DNA from: Streptomyces sp. NBC_01224
GTDB taxonomy: Bacteria > Actinomycetota > Actinomycetes > Streptomycetales > Streptomycetaceae
Assembly: GCF_036002945.1 (NCBI RefSeq)
Contig: NZ_CP108529.1
Location: forward strand, 8,489,001 to 8,553,000
Length of the DNA stretch: 64,000 nt
Reading direction: 5' to 3'
Made by a program: the position numbers and the translations under genes. Of this stretch, positions 8,352 through 16,825 are shown one piece after another. The notes beneath the pieces were generated by a model, which made no database searches, was not told the origin of the DNA, and saw only the letters and a program-made list of their open reading frames with translations. Positions within the stretch are counted from its first letter, which is position 1. The number at the start of each line of letters is the position of its first letter.

Positions 8352-9571
8352 ACAAGCCCGCGATTGCCGTAACAGGCCTGGGAATGATCACCCCGGTCGG
8401 CCACGATACCGAATCCACCTGGAAAGGTGTGTGCGCCGGAGTCTCGCCGGTGCGTACCGTCGCGGCACTCGAAGGTTGCGCGATCGACTTCGCCTGCACG
8501 GTCGATGGTATCGATCTGAACGCCGCGATCGGCGGCCGTACGTCCTACCGGATGGGGAAGTACGTCAAGTTCGCCGTTATCGCCGCCCGGGAGGCGGTCG
8601 CCGACGCCGGACTCGACCCGGCCCAGTGGGAGGGCAGCAGGGTCGCGGTGGTCGTCGGCACCAGCAGCGGAGGCTCCGCCGCACTGACCGAGCAGGCCGT
8701 CGTACTCGATCGGCACGGACCGGATGCCACTTCGCCGTCGGGCATCCTGCTCACCATTCCGAACATGCCCGCAGCCGAGATCGCCATCGAGCTGCGGGCC
8801 ACCGGTCCCAGCCTGGCACCGTGCACCGCCTGCTCGTCCGGAGCCACTGCACTGTCCGTCGCTCGCGATCTGCTGGTCACCGGACAGTGTGACATCGCGA
8901 TCGCCGGAGCCACCGAGTCGATCGTCTACCCGGTCGCCATGACCGGATTCGCCCGGTCCGGAGCCGCGGCCCGGGCAGAGGGCGACCCGGCCAGGCGGTG
9001 CCGGCCCTTCGCGGCCGACCGTGCCGGGCTGGTCATGGGTGAGGGCGCCGCCGTCATGGTGCTGGAACGGGCGGACGACGCCGTCGCCCGGGGCGCCGCG
9101 CCGCGGGCACTGCTCGCGGGCACCGGCGCCACCACCGACGCCCACCACCCCACAAGCCCGCACCCGTCCGGCGCGGTCGCCCAGGCCGCGGTCGAGGCCG
9201 CGCTGCGCGACGCGGGCTGGGCGGCCGAGGACGTCGAGCACGTCAACGCACACGGCACGGCGACACCGATCAACGACGCCACCGAGGCAGCCCTCATCGG
9301 CCGGGTCTACCCGCACCGGCCGCCCGTCACCGCCCCGAAGGGCGTACTCGGGCACTGCATGGGGGCGGCCGGAGCGATCGAGGCCGGACTGACCGTCCTG
9401 ACGCTCCAGCGCGGAGTCGTACCGCCGATCGCCAATCTGGACGCCCCTGCGCCCGAGTTCGACATCAACTGCGTCACCGGGCAACCCCTGCGGCAGCCCA
9501 TCCGGCGCGCCGTCAGCCACTCCTTCGGCTTCGGCGGGCACAACGCCGTGATCGCTCTTCAGCGTCCATAG
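8348..9571 (+). CDS. Beta-ketoacyl-ACP synthase (KAS II-type), second copy
   Basis: This 407-residue condensing enzyme is paralogous to the KS at 4650. Catalytic Cys162 is in CTACSSGATA, the histidines are in NAHGTATPIND and GVLGHCMGAAGA, and the GFGGHN motif is near the C-terminus. Both synthases keep the whole triad, unlike the KS/chain-length-factor pairs of aromatic polyketide clusters. The operon lacks a ketoreductase, dehydratase, acyltransferase and thioesterase, so it must borrow them from primary fatty-acid synthesis or act in a chain-tailoring role. It ends the cassette; a cobalamin riboswitch starts about 80 bp downstream. Confidence 0.88.
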   Translation: MNKPAIAVTGLGMITPVGHDTESTWKGVCAGVSPVRTVAALEGCAIDFACTVDGIDLNAAIGGRTSYRMGKYVKFAVIAAREAVADAGLDPAQWEGSRVAVVVGTSSGGSAALTEQAVVLDRHGPDATSPSGILLTIPNMPAAEIAIELRATGPSLAPCTACSSGATALSVARDLLVTGQCDIAIAGATESIVYPVAMTGFARSGAAARAEGDPARRCRPFAADRAGLVMGEGAAVMVLERADDAVARGAAPRALLAGTGATTDAHHPTSPHPSGAVAQAAVEAALRDAGWAAEDVEHVNAHGTATPINDATEAALIGRVYPHRPPVTAPKGVLGHCMGAAGAIEAGLTVLTLQRGVVPPIANLDAPAPEFDINCVTGQPLRQPIRRAVSHSFGFGGHNAVIALQRP

Positions 9572-9654
9572 GCATCGGGCGGGTGGTGCGACGGGAGCAC
9601 AGCCCGGCGTACCACCGGCCACACCGCCCATGAGCTGCGCGGAGGCTCGTGATA

Positions 9655-9830
9655 GCTTGCCGAAGCCAGTCAAACTCCACGTAGGGGTCAGGGAATCCGG
9701 TGAGAATCCGGAACTGACGCGCAGCGGTGAGGGGGACGGGCGGGGCCACGGCCACTGGGACACCCGCGAGTGTCCTGGGAAGGCGCCCCGTCCGTAGGAG
9801 CCCGAGTCCGAAGACCTGCTGGCACCTGCG
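9655..9830 (+). ncRNA. Cobalamin riboswitch
   Basis: The stretch carries the conserved AdoCbl-riboswitch blocks in order: GGTGAGAATCCGGAACTG, then the B12-box core GACGCGCAGCGGT, GCCACTG, CCTGGGAAGGCG, and finally GAGTCCGAAGACCTGC. It ends about 70 nt before the start of the substrate-binding lipoprotein, and so should repress the three-gene importer when adenosylcobalamin is abundant. This is the best evidence that the importer carries corrinoids and not ferric siderophores. Confidence 0.92.
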
Positions 9831-9900
9831 ACCCGGTACCGGGGCGCAGGACTCCGTACACCGGGCTCCGCGCATGAGCCCCGAGACGCAGAGGGACTCC

Positions 9901-10941
9901 GTGCCGTCCATAGCCAGCCCTGTCCGTGCCATTGCCCTGCTCTCGGCGGGACTTGTCCTGCTGACCGCCTGCGGGGGCGGAACGAGCAGCTCTGCCGCGA
10001 AGTCCGGCTCCGCCGACGGATACCCCGTGACGCTGAAGAACTGTGGACGCACCGTCACCGTCGAAGCCGCACCGCACCGGGCCGTTTCGGTCGACCAGGG
10101 ATCGACGGAGATCCTGCTCTCCCTCGGCCTCGCCGACCGGCTGGCCGCCACCTCGACCTGGACCGACCCGGTGATGAAGAGCCTGGAGAAGGCCAACGCC
10201 GAGGTTCCCAGGATCGCGGACAACCGGCCGTCGTCGGAGAAGGTCCTCGACCAGGAACCCGACTTCATCAGCGCGTCATTCGAGTCGACGCTGGCCAAGG
10301 GCGGCGTTGCACCCCGCGAACAGTTCGAGGATCTCGGCGTCCCCACCTATGTCTCGCCCGCCGACTGCACCGGCAAGGACAACAGCGGCGGCGGCGACGG
10401 AGCCCGTACTGCGCCACTGACCATGGACAGCGTCTACGACGAAGTGCGCGACCTGGCCGAGGTGTTCGGCGTGCGGAAACGCGGCGACACACTCGTGGCG
10501 CAGCTGCGGGCCCGGGTGAAGAAGGCGACCGAGGGCATCGACGCCTCCGACGCCACCCTCCTCTACTGGTTCTCCGACTCCAAGGCCCCGTACCTGGCCG
10601 GCTGCTGTGGAGCGCCCGGCATCATCACCAGGGAACTCGGCGCGAAGAACGTCTTCGACGACACCCATGAGGAATGGCCCCAGATCAGCTGGGAGACCGT
10701 CGCCGACCGCAACCCCGACGTCCTGGTCATCGGAGACCTGACCCGCAAGGCACAGACCGCCGAGAGCGCCGCGAAGAAGATCGAATTCCTGGAGTCCAAC
10801 CCCGTCACGAAGAACATGGACGCCGTCAGGCACAAGCGGTACGTCCTGTTGAGCGGCCAGGCCATGAACCCGTCCATCCGGACGGTCGAGGGTGTGGAAC
10901 GCGTCGCCGCCGCGCTGCGCACATTCGGATTCGCGGGGTGA
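9901..10941 (+). CDS. Corrinoid (B12) ABC transporter substrate-binding lipoprotein, BtuF-like
   Basis: This 346-residue lipoprotein has an N-terminal signal ALLSAGLVLLTACGG with a lipobox cysteine, then a BtuF/FepB-type binding fold (GRTVTVEAAPHRAVSVDQGSTEILLSLGL, NPDVLVIGDLT, SIRTVEGVERVAAALRTFGF). I prefer the GTG at 9901, with AGAGGG upstream, over the ATG at 9874, which has no ribosome site. A cobalamin riboswitch controls the gene and a CbiZ-like gene follows nearby, so the ligand is predicted to be cobalamin or cobinamide. The stop overlaps the permease GTG. Confidence 0.85.
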   Translation: MPSIASPVRAIALLSAGLVLLTACGGGTSSSAAKSGSADGYPVTLKNCGRTVTVEAAPHRAVSVDQGSTEILLSLGLADRLAATSTWTDPVMKSLEKANAEVPRIADNRPSSEKVLDQEPDFISASFESTLAKGGVAPREQFEDLGVPTYVSPADCTGKDNSGGGDGARTAPLTMDSVYDEVRDLAEVFGVRKRGDTLVAQLRARVKKATEGIDASDATLLYWFSDSKAPYLAGCCGAPGIITRELGAKNVFDDTHEEWPQISWETVADRNPDVLVIGDLTRKAQTAESAAKKIEFLESNPVTKNMDAVRHKRYVLLSGQAMNPSIRTVEGVERVAAALRTFGFAG

Positions 10942-12029
10942 CGGACACCGAACGGGCCACGGCGGTGGACGCGTCACGGGCCTTTGAAGCAGCCGTGCGC
11001 AGTGGCACGGGGCTACGGAAGCTGCGCGGGGGAGCCCTATGGGCCTGTGGCATCGCACTGCTCGTGCTGTCCGTCGCGGTCGCCGTCACCATCGGCCCCG
11101 CCCGTATCTCCGTCGCCGACGTCTGGTCCACGGTCGCCTCCCACCTCGGCTGGGGCCGGTCACGGCTCACCCCGATCCGGGACGGCATCATCTGGAACCT
11201 GCGCATGCCGCGTACCCTGCTCGCCGCGGTGTGCGGCGCCGGGCTCGCGGTGTGCGGGACCGTCATGCAGTCCCTGCTCCGCAACCCGCTCGCCGACCCG
11301 TTCGTCCTCGGCGTCTCCTCCGGTGCGTCGACCGGCGCGGTCGTGGTCGTCGTCCTCGGCGTCGGCGGGGGAGCGGTGTCGATCTCGACCGGCGCGTTCA
11401 TCGGCGCACTGTGCTCGTTCGCCCTCGTTCTGCTGCTGAGCCACACCCTGGGCGGCACGACCGACCGGGTCGTCCTCTCCGGTGTCGCGGCCATGCAGCT
11501 GTTCTCCGCGCTCACCTCCTTCGTCGTGATGACCGCCGCCGACGCCGAGCAGACCCGCGGCGTGCTGTTCTGGCTGCTCGGCTCGCTCAGCGGGGTCGGC
11601 TGGACCGATGTGTGGATCTGCTCCGCCGTTCTCGTCGTGATGCTGCTGATCTGCCTCGGCCAAGCCCGTACGCTCGACGCCTTCGCGTTCGGCCAGGACG
11701 CCGCCGCCGCACTCGGCGTCCATGTCGCGCGCACCCGGATCGTGCTGCTCTGCACGACCGCGCTGCTGACCGCCGCGCTCGTCAGCTCGGCCGGCGCCAT
11801 CGGCTTCGTCGGTCTGGTCCTGCCGCACGCCGCCCGTGCGCTCGCCGGCTCCGGGCACCGGCGGCTTCTGCCGGTCACCGCCTTGGCCGGGGCGGTGTTC
11901 CTGGTCTGGGTCGACACCCTCGCCAGAACGGTTCTCGACCCGCAGGAAGTGCCCGTGGGAGTCGTCACCGCCCTCATCGGCGTGCCCGCGTTCGTTCTGG
12001 TCCTGTACCGCAGCCGGAGGATCACATGA
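10938..12029 (+). CDS. Corrinoid ABC transporter permease, FecCD/BtuC family
   Basis: This 363-residue polytopic protein has about ten hydrophobic helices and the FecCD signatures RMPRTLLAAVCGAGLAVCGT and GVSSGASTGAVVVVVLG. The coupling-helix region (FGQDAAAALGV) and GAIGFVGLVLPHAAR are also present. It would form the dimeric channel of a type II importer. Its GTG overlaps the binding-protein stop and its own stop overlaps the ATPase ATG, giving a tightly coupled btuFCD-type operon behind the riboswitch. Substrate assignment rests on that riboswitch. Confidence 0.88.
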   Translation: MTDTERATAVDASRAFEAAVRSGTGLRKLRGGALWACGIALLVLSVAVAVTIGPARISVADVWSTVASHLGWGRSRLTPIRDGIIWNLRMPRTLLAAVCGAGLAVCGTVMQSLLRNPLADPFVLGVSSGASTGAVVVVVLGVGGGAVSISTGAFIGALCSFALVLLLSHTLGGTTDRVVLSGVAAMQLFSALTSFVVMTAADAEQTRGVLFWLLGSLSGVGWTDVWICSAVLVVMLLICLGQARTLDAFAFGQDAAAALGVHVARTRIVLLCTTALLTAALVSSAGAIGFVGLVLPHAARALAGSGHRRLLPVTALAGAVFLVWVDTLARTVLDPQEVPVGVVTALIGVPAFVLVLYRSRRIT

Positions 12030-12832
12030 CGGGTGGAGCCACTGAGGGGCTGTGTGCCGAGCGGGTCAGCCGGGAGGCGGGCGGCCGCCTCATCCTCGAC
12101 GGGGTCCATCTCGCCCCGCCGCCCGGCGCCACCGTCGGGCTGATCGGGCCGAACGGCTCCGGCAAGTCGACCTTGTTGCGGGTGCTGGCAGGAGTCCTCG
12201 CCCCGGATGCGGGCGTGGTCACCCTCGACGGCCGGCGGCTCGACGAGATCGGTCGCCGAACCGTGGCCCAACGGGTCGCCGTGGTCGACCAGCATGCCGT
12301 CACCCAGGTCGAGTTGAGCGTCCTGGACGTGGTACGCCTCGGGCGTGTCCCGCACCGCAGGGCCTGGTCGGCACCCGGCCGGGCGGACGACGACGCGGTG
12401 CGCGAAGCCCTGGAGCGGACCGGTCTCGCCGATCGCGGCGACCAGTCCTGGCACACCCTCTCCGGAGGCGAGCGGCAACGTGTCCAGATAGCGCGCGCAC
12501 TGGCCCAGCAGCCGCGTGAACTGCTGCTCGACGAGCCGACGAACCACCTCGACATCCAGCACCAGTTGGATCTGCTGTCGCTGATCACCTCGCTGCCCCT
12601 CACCGGTGTGATCGCTCTGCACGACCTCAATCTGGCCGCGATGTTCTGCGATCGGATCGTCGTCATGAAGGAGGGGCGGGTGGTGGCCGCCGGGACCCCG
12701 GCGGAAGTGATCACCGCGGAGCTGATCGCCGACGTCTACCGGGTCAGGGCGCGGGTCACTCCCGACGGCCCGGACGGGCGGCCCTCGGTGCGCTTCCTGC
12801 CCCAGCGGCCGGGGCCGCGCTCACCACAGTGA
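12026..12832 (+). CDS. Corrinoid ABC transporter ATPase, BtuD/FecE family
   Basis: This 268-residue ATPase powers the importer. Walker A is GPNGSGKST, the signature is LSGGERQRV, Walker B is ELLLDEPTNHLD and the switch His is in ALHDLNLA. The Q-loop region lies around VAVVDQHAV. Length and motif order match FecE/BtuD-type proteins. The ATG overlaps the permease stop. The stop codon lies inside the transcription-terminator hairpin, closing the riboswitch-controlled operon. Confidence 0.9.
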   Translation: MTGGATEGLCAERVSREAGGRLILDGVHLAPPPGATVGLIGPNGSGKSTLLRVLAGVLAPDAGVVTLDGRRLDEIGRRTVAQRVAVVDQHAVTQVELSVLDVVRLGRVPHRRAWSAPGRADDDAVREALERTGLADRGDQSWHTLSGGERQRVQIARALAQQPRELLLDEPTNHLDIQHQLDLLSLITSLPLTGVIALHDLNLAAMFCDRIVVMKEGRVVAAGTPAEVITAELIADVYRVRARVTPDGPDGRPSVRFLPQRPGPRSPQ

Positions 12833-12842
12833 GCGCGGCCCC
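12811..12842 (+). terminator. Terminator hairpin closing the corrinoid importer operon
   Basis: Perfect 14-bp inverted repeat, arms 12811-12824 and 12829-12842, with a 4-nt loop. The stop codon of the ATPase gene (12830-12832) lies in the right arm. Confidence 0.85.
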
Positions 12843-12952
12843 GGGGACACCCGCGACTTGATGTCGGCCGACCCGTCGTAGCCGAACGCCGAGTGCCAGC
12901 GCCAGCAGCTCACAACCCCTGCCCGACCTGGCAGACCCGTGCGGCCACAGCT

Positions 12953-13303
12953 CTAACCGGCCGCCGGGTCCGACGGCGGCGTTCCCGACAGGCCGTAGTG
13001 GCGGTAGAGCTCCTCCTCCTCTGCCACGGACAGATGTGCGTCCGCGTCCACCCGAGGGGCTCCCTTCACGCGCTCCTTCGCATGCGCGACATGCAGATCG
13101 GTACCCACGCGACGGGCCCCGGCAAGGGGCACGAAGCTCTCCTTCATGCCGAACAGGCCGGTCTTCACCGTGATCCAGTCCGGACGGCCGGTGTCGTCGT
13201 CGAGGTACACCCGCCCCACACCGCCGATCTTCTCGCCCGCGGCGTCGTACACCGTCAGGCCGTCGAGTTCTCCGGAATCCGTGAAACCGTCGGCGGCTCC
13301 CAT
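12953..13303 (-). CDS. PRC-barrel domain protein
   Basis: This 116-residue protein has a PRC-barrel beta-domain: LDGLTVYDAAGEKIGGVGRVYLDDDTGRPDWITVKTGLFG, then ESFVPLAGARRVGTDLHVAHAKERVKGAPRVD. Streptomyces encodes many such small cytoplasmic proteins, often linked to stress; their function is not established. The ATG at 13303 has a GGAGGAA ribosome site. The frame is open upstream to 13426 but that extension is not family-like. It sits on the opposite strand between the importer and the CbiZ-like gene and probably has no corrinoid role. Confidence 0.8.
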   Translation of the reverse strand: MGAADGFTDSGELDGLTVYDAAGEKIGGVGRVYLDDDTGRPDWITVKTGLFGMKESFVPLAGARRVGTDLHVAHAKERVKGAPRVDADAHLSVAEEEELYRHYGLSGTPPSDPAAG

Positions 13304-13737
13304 GACCGATTCCTCCTCGTCAGGCGCGTCCTGCGGCCGGTTCCTCCGGCGAGGCGCGTTCGAGCCCCATCGCGCCTTACTCGCAGGGATGCCGCAACCG
13401 CCCCCGCCGATGGAGGGCCACCGCAACCCGCTCGGCAGGCATCCGCGGCAGAGGTACGCGAACCGTGCCCGGATTAGCCCACTCGGGTGATAGGTGAAGG
13501 ATGTGTGCCCGGATATTCGGGTACGGGAGTCGTCCGGCGCCGAGCACCAGGACCGAACTCCGGTACGTCTCCGCCCCGGCAGCGCACCCGGCGCGGGCCG
13601 AGGGACCCCGGCGCATATGATCGACGGTCCGACTGCCCATCGTCGTCCTGCCGTGCCACCGGGGGTGCCCCATCTGTTCCGTACGCATCCGGCTCCCCGA
13701 ACAGCGCGGTGAACTGCTGACCCGGCACGAGGACGGC

Positions 13738-14340
13738 TTGGACCTGCACCATCTGGTGTGGCGGCTGGGACCGGGGTGGCGGGTGTGCAGCAGCGCCGTG
13801 CTCGGAGGTGGCATCGGCCCGCGCGCCTGGATTCTCAACGCCCAGGTGCCCGGCGGCTATCCGCGCCTGGACCCCGACCGCCACCTCGCCGAGATCGCCG
13901 CCGCGGAACACCTCACCGGACCCGGCGCCGGACTGATGACGGCCGCCGATGTCACCGCGTACACAGCCGCGGCCGACGAGGGTGTGACGGCGACCGCCAC
14001 CTGCGGACTCGGCATACGCGGCTGGGCCGCCACCCCGGCCGAGGGCACCGAGCGGCCGCCGCGGCCGGGAACGGTCAATATCGTCGTGACCCTGCCGGTG
14101 GCACTCTCCGACGCCGCACTCGTCAACGCGGTCTCCACGGCGACCGAGGCCAAGGTCCAGGCACTCCTGGATGCGGGACTCGACTGCTCCGGCACCCCCA
14201 CCGATGCCGTCTGTATCGCTGCCCCCTCCCCGGGACCCACTCCCGGTGAACCCTTCGCCGGACCCCGCTCCCGCTGGGGTGCACGACTCGCCAGGGCCGT
14301 GCACGCTGCCGTTCTCGAAGGTGCGCTGCGGCAATCCTGA
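13738..14340 (+). CDS. cbiZ: Adenosylcobinamide amidohydrolase, CbiZ-like
   Basis: The 200-residue product matches CbiZ: LVWRLGPGWRVCSSAVLGGGIGPRAWILNAQVP, the ATCGLGIRGWA segment and NIVVTLPVALSDAALVNAVSTATEAKVQALLDAG. CbiZ removes the aminopropanol side chain of adenosylcobinamide or pseudocobalamin so that imported corrinoids can be rebuilt. This fits the riboswitch-controlled importer upstream. The start is uncertain: the only standard start in the open frame is a TTG at 13738 with a GAGGA site, while family-like sequence (CSVRIRLPEQRGELLTRHED) is already present upstream of it. Either a rare start is used or the 5' end is damaged. Confidence 0.72.
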   Translation: MDLHHLVWRLGPGWRVCSSAVLGGGIGPRAWILNAQVPGGYPRLDPDRHLAEIAAAEHLTGPGAGLMTAADVTAYTAAADEGVTATATCGLGIRGWAATPAEGTERPPRPGTVNIVVTLPVALSDAALVNAVSTATEAKVQALLDAGLDCSGTPTDAVCIAAPSPGPTPGEPFAGPRSRWGARLARAVHAAVLEGALRQS

Positions 14341-14394
14341 GAACCCACTGCGCCGCGAGCCGACCGCGGCGCGGCCGATGAAGGGAGCCCCCTC

Positions 14395-15303
14395 ATGACC
14401 TCAAGCGCCGCCGACGCCGCCCCGCAGCGGCCGACCGTCGCCGTCCTCGGCACCGGAATCATGGGATCCGGCATGGCCCGGAGTCTGCTCCGGGCCGGCC
14501 TCGACGTCCGCGCATGGAACCGCACGCAGGCCAAGGCGGCTCCGCTCGCCGCCGACGGCGCCACGGTCACGGACACGGAGGAGGAAGCCGTACGCGGCGC
14601 CGATGTCATCCTCACCATGCTCAACGACGGCCCCGCCGTTGCCGCCGCACTGACCGCCGCGTCGCCCGGCCTGCGTGCCGGCCAGGTGCTGCTCCAGAGC
14701 TCGACCGTCGGACTCGACGCCACCACCGATCTCGCCCGGCAGGCGATGGACGCGGGACTGGTCTACCTCGACGCACCGGTCTCCGGAACCAAACAACCCG
14801 CGGAGCAGGGCACGTTGACGGTCTTCGTGTCCGGTCCCTCCACCGCCCGGGCGTCGGTGAACCCGGTGCTGGACGCGATCGGGCAGCGAACGGTCTGGGT
14901 CGCGGAGACCCCCGGGGCGGCCTCGCGGCTGAAGCTCGTGGTCAACACCTGGGTGATCACCATGGTCAACAACATCGCGGAATGCCTCAACCTCGCCGAA
15001 GGGCTGAGGATCGACCCGCAGACGTTCCTCGACGTCATGAAGGGCGGCCCGCTGGACTCCGCCTACCTCCAGGGCAAGTCCGCCGCCGTCCTCTCCGGTG
15101 ACCTCACCCCGAGCTTCGCCCTGTCCACCGCGCTGAAGGACACCCGCCTCATCCTGGACGCGGCGGAGAAGTCGGGGGTGCGCCTGGACCTGGTCGCCGC
15201 TTCGGCCGACCGTTTCGCGCGCGCCGAGGAGGCAGGGCACGGCGGCGAGGACATGATCGCCACCTACTACGCGGGCCGCGCCCCGGAGAAGGACGGCGAC
15301 TGA
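14395..15303 (+). CDS. NAD(P)-dependent beta-hydroxyacid dehydrogenase (3-HIBADH/6PGDH-like)
   Basis: This 302-residue enzyme begins with a Rossmann dinucleotide-binding motif (VAVLGTGIMGSGMARSLLRAG). It carries the substrate-binding segment LDAPVSGTKQPAEQGTLTVFVSG and the catalytic Lys in RLKLVVNTWVITMVNN, the 3-hydroxyisobutyrate dehydrogenase family layout. Family members oxidise small beta-hydroxyacids or reduce succinic/glyoxylic semialdehydes; the substrate cannot be told from sequence. An AAGGGAG ribosome site precedes the ATG. A MetY fragment on the other strand abuts its 3' end. Confidence 0.85.
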   Translation: MTSSAADAAPQRPTVAVLGTGIMGSGMARSLLRAGLDVRAWNRTQAKAAPLAADGATVTDTEEEAVRGADVILTMLNDGPAVAAALTAASPGLRAGQVLLQSSTVGLDATTDLARQAMDAGLVYLDAPVSGTKQPAEQGTLTVFVSGPSTARASVNPVLDAIGQRTVWVAETPGAASRLKLVVNTWVITMVNNIAECLNLAEGLRIDPQTFLDVMKGGPLDSAYLQGKSAAVLSGDLTPSFALSTALKDTRLILDAAEKSGVRLDLVAASADRFARAEEAGHGGEDMIATYYAGRAPEKDGD

Positions 15304-15362
15304 GCGCCGCCGCACGGCCGGCCCAGGGCGCCGGAGCGATCCGCTCCGGCACCGCCGAGCCC

Positions 15363-15698
15363 TGTGGACGTGTTGTCGACGACCAGCGGCAGTCCGGCCG
15401 CGTGCGCGGCATCGGCGACCGCCCGGATGTCGAGGACGTTGCCCCGCGGATTGCCCAGCGCCTGTGCGAACGGCGCCTTGGTGTTCGGACGGATCGCCGC
15501 CGCCCACGCGTCGATGTCGTCCGGGTCGTCGACGAACGGCACCTCGATGCCGAACCGGGGGAGCGTATGGCGCAGCAGGTTGTACGTGGCGCCGTACAGC
15601 GAGGTGGCGGAGACGATGTGGTCGCCCGCGCCGGCCGGCGTCAGGATGGCGAGGGTCTCCGCGGCCTGCCCGGAGGCGAGCGCTCGCATGCGGTTCAG
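15363..15698 (-). pseudogene. O-acetylhomoserine sulfhydrylase (MetY-type), internal fragment
   Basis: Reading on the minus strand, MRALASGQAAETLAILTPAG, DHIVSATSLYGATYNLLRHTLPRFGIEV, PDDIDAWAAAIRPNTKAPFAQALGNP and AAGLPLVVDNTST follow the central part of MetY/Cys-Met PLP enzymes. An in-frame stop lies four codons before the Met and the similarity ends before the PLP-lysine region. About 110 of 430 residues remain, so the fragment is catalytically dead. Both ends are truncated, pointing to a deletion or rearrangement between the dehydrogenase and the sigma-factor gene. Confidence 0.8.
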
Positions 15699-15916
15699 TC
15701 ACTGGTCACGGCACCGCCCGCCGTGTCTCCGTATCGGCTCCGACCTGCGTGGACGAAACCATCGCGCAGCTGTAAGGGACCGCTGTGGGCGGCTCGCCGA
15801 GTGGCCCGATGCGGGCGCCCGATTTCATGCGGGCGCAATGCATGAGCGCGATCGCTGGGCAGACGGGCGATGGGGACTCCGGCTGATGGATCAACCGGAG
15901 ACCGCGTCCGCTCGGA

Positions 15917-16825
15917 TCACTCCTCGACGAGCATTCCGCTGCGGAGCTTCCGCAGAATCCTGCTTATCAGCCGCGACACATGCATCTGCGAGATGCCGAG
16001 CTCCGTGCCGATCTGGGACTGGGTCATCTCCTGGCCGAAACGCATGCCGATGATGCGGCGTTCACGATCGTCGAGATCGCCGAGCAGCGGCGCGAGCGTA
16101 TGCAGATTCTCGACCGTCTCCATGGCGGGATCGGGTCCGCCCAGAACATCGGCGAAGGTGCGCCCCGGTGCGTTTCGCCGGCCCGCGTCCGCCGGAGCGG
16201 CCGGCATGTCCAGCGAACCGGCCGTGTACCCGTTGGCCGCCACGATGCCCTCGGTCACCTCGCCCTCGCTGAGCCCCAGTTGTTCGGCCAGCTCCGGAAC
16301 GGTGGGGTCGCGGTCGAGCTGCGTGGCCAGGGACTCCTTGGTCCTGGCGATGTCGACCCGCAACTCCTGCAGTCGGCGCGGGACATGCACCGCCCAGCTG
16401 GTGTCACGGAAGAACCGTTTTATCTCGCCGGTGATGTAAGGGACCGCGAAGGAGGTGAACTCGACCTCGCGGGAGAGATCGAACCGGTCGATGGCCTTGA
16501 TCAGTCCGATGGTGCCTACCTGGACGATGTCCTCCATGTCGCCGCCGCCCCGGTTCCGGAACCGTCCTGCGGCGAACCGGACAAGGGAGAGGTTCATCTC
16601 GATGAGGGTGCTGCGCGCGTACTGATGGGCAAGGGTTCCCTCCTCCAGGACCTGGAGCCGGTCGAAGAACAGCCTGGACAGTTCACGCGCGTCCGGCGGG
16701 GCGATCTTCCCCGCGTCCTCGATCCACGGCAGGTCGCCGATGTCCCCGGCAGCCTCCCTCGTCGGCGTCGACCGTGCACTCTCCGCTCGCTCCGCACCGG
16801 CGGTCCGCGCAGTGTGCGCCGTCAT
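15917..16825 (-). CDS. RNA polymerase sigma factor, SigB/SigF/SigG group
   Basis: This 302-residue group-3 sigma factor has region 2 (LIEMNLSLVRFAAGRFRNRGGGDMEDIVQVGTIGLIKAIDRFD then FTSFAVPYITGEIKRFFRDTSW), region 3 (VPRRLQELRVDIART to LSEGEVTEGIVAANGY) and region 4 with the helix-turn-helix TQSQIGTELGISQMHVSRLISR. In Streptomyces this group (SigB, SigF and relatives) drives stress and development genes, usually under anti-sigma partner switching. No anti-sigma gene is adjacent. The start at 16825 has a GGGAGCG-like site. Confidence 0.9.
   Translation of the reverse strand: MTAHTARTAGAERAESARSTPTREAAGDIGDLPWIEDAGKIAPPDARELSRLFFDRLQVLEEGTLAHQYARSTLIEMNLSLVRFAAGRFRNRGGGDMEDIVQVGTIGLIKAIDRFDLSREVEFTSFAVPYITGEIKRFFRDTSWAVHVPRRLQELRVDIARTKESLATQLDRDPTVPELAEQLGLSEGEVTEGIVAANGYTAGSLDMPAAPADAGRRNAPGRTFADVLGGPDPAMETVENLHTLAPLLGDLDDRERRIIGMRFGQEMTQSQIGTELGISQMHVSRLISRILRKLRSGMLVEE

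Noticed and set aside
4650..9571. Type II aromatic polyketide minimal set (KS/chain-length factor/ACP)
   Set aside because: Both KS proteins keep the active-site Cys, so neither is a chain-length factor, and no aromatase or cyclase is present.
9655..12832. Ferric-siderophore uptake operon
   Set aside because: The protein families also transport siderophores, but the cobalamin riboswitch and the nearby CbiZ-like gene favour corrinoids.
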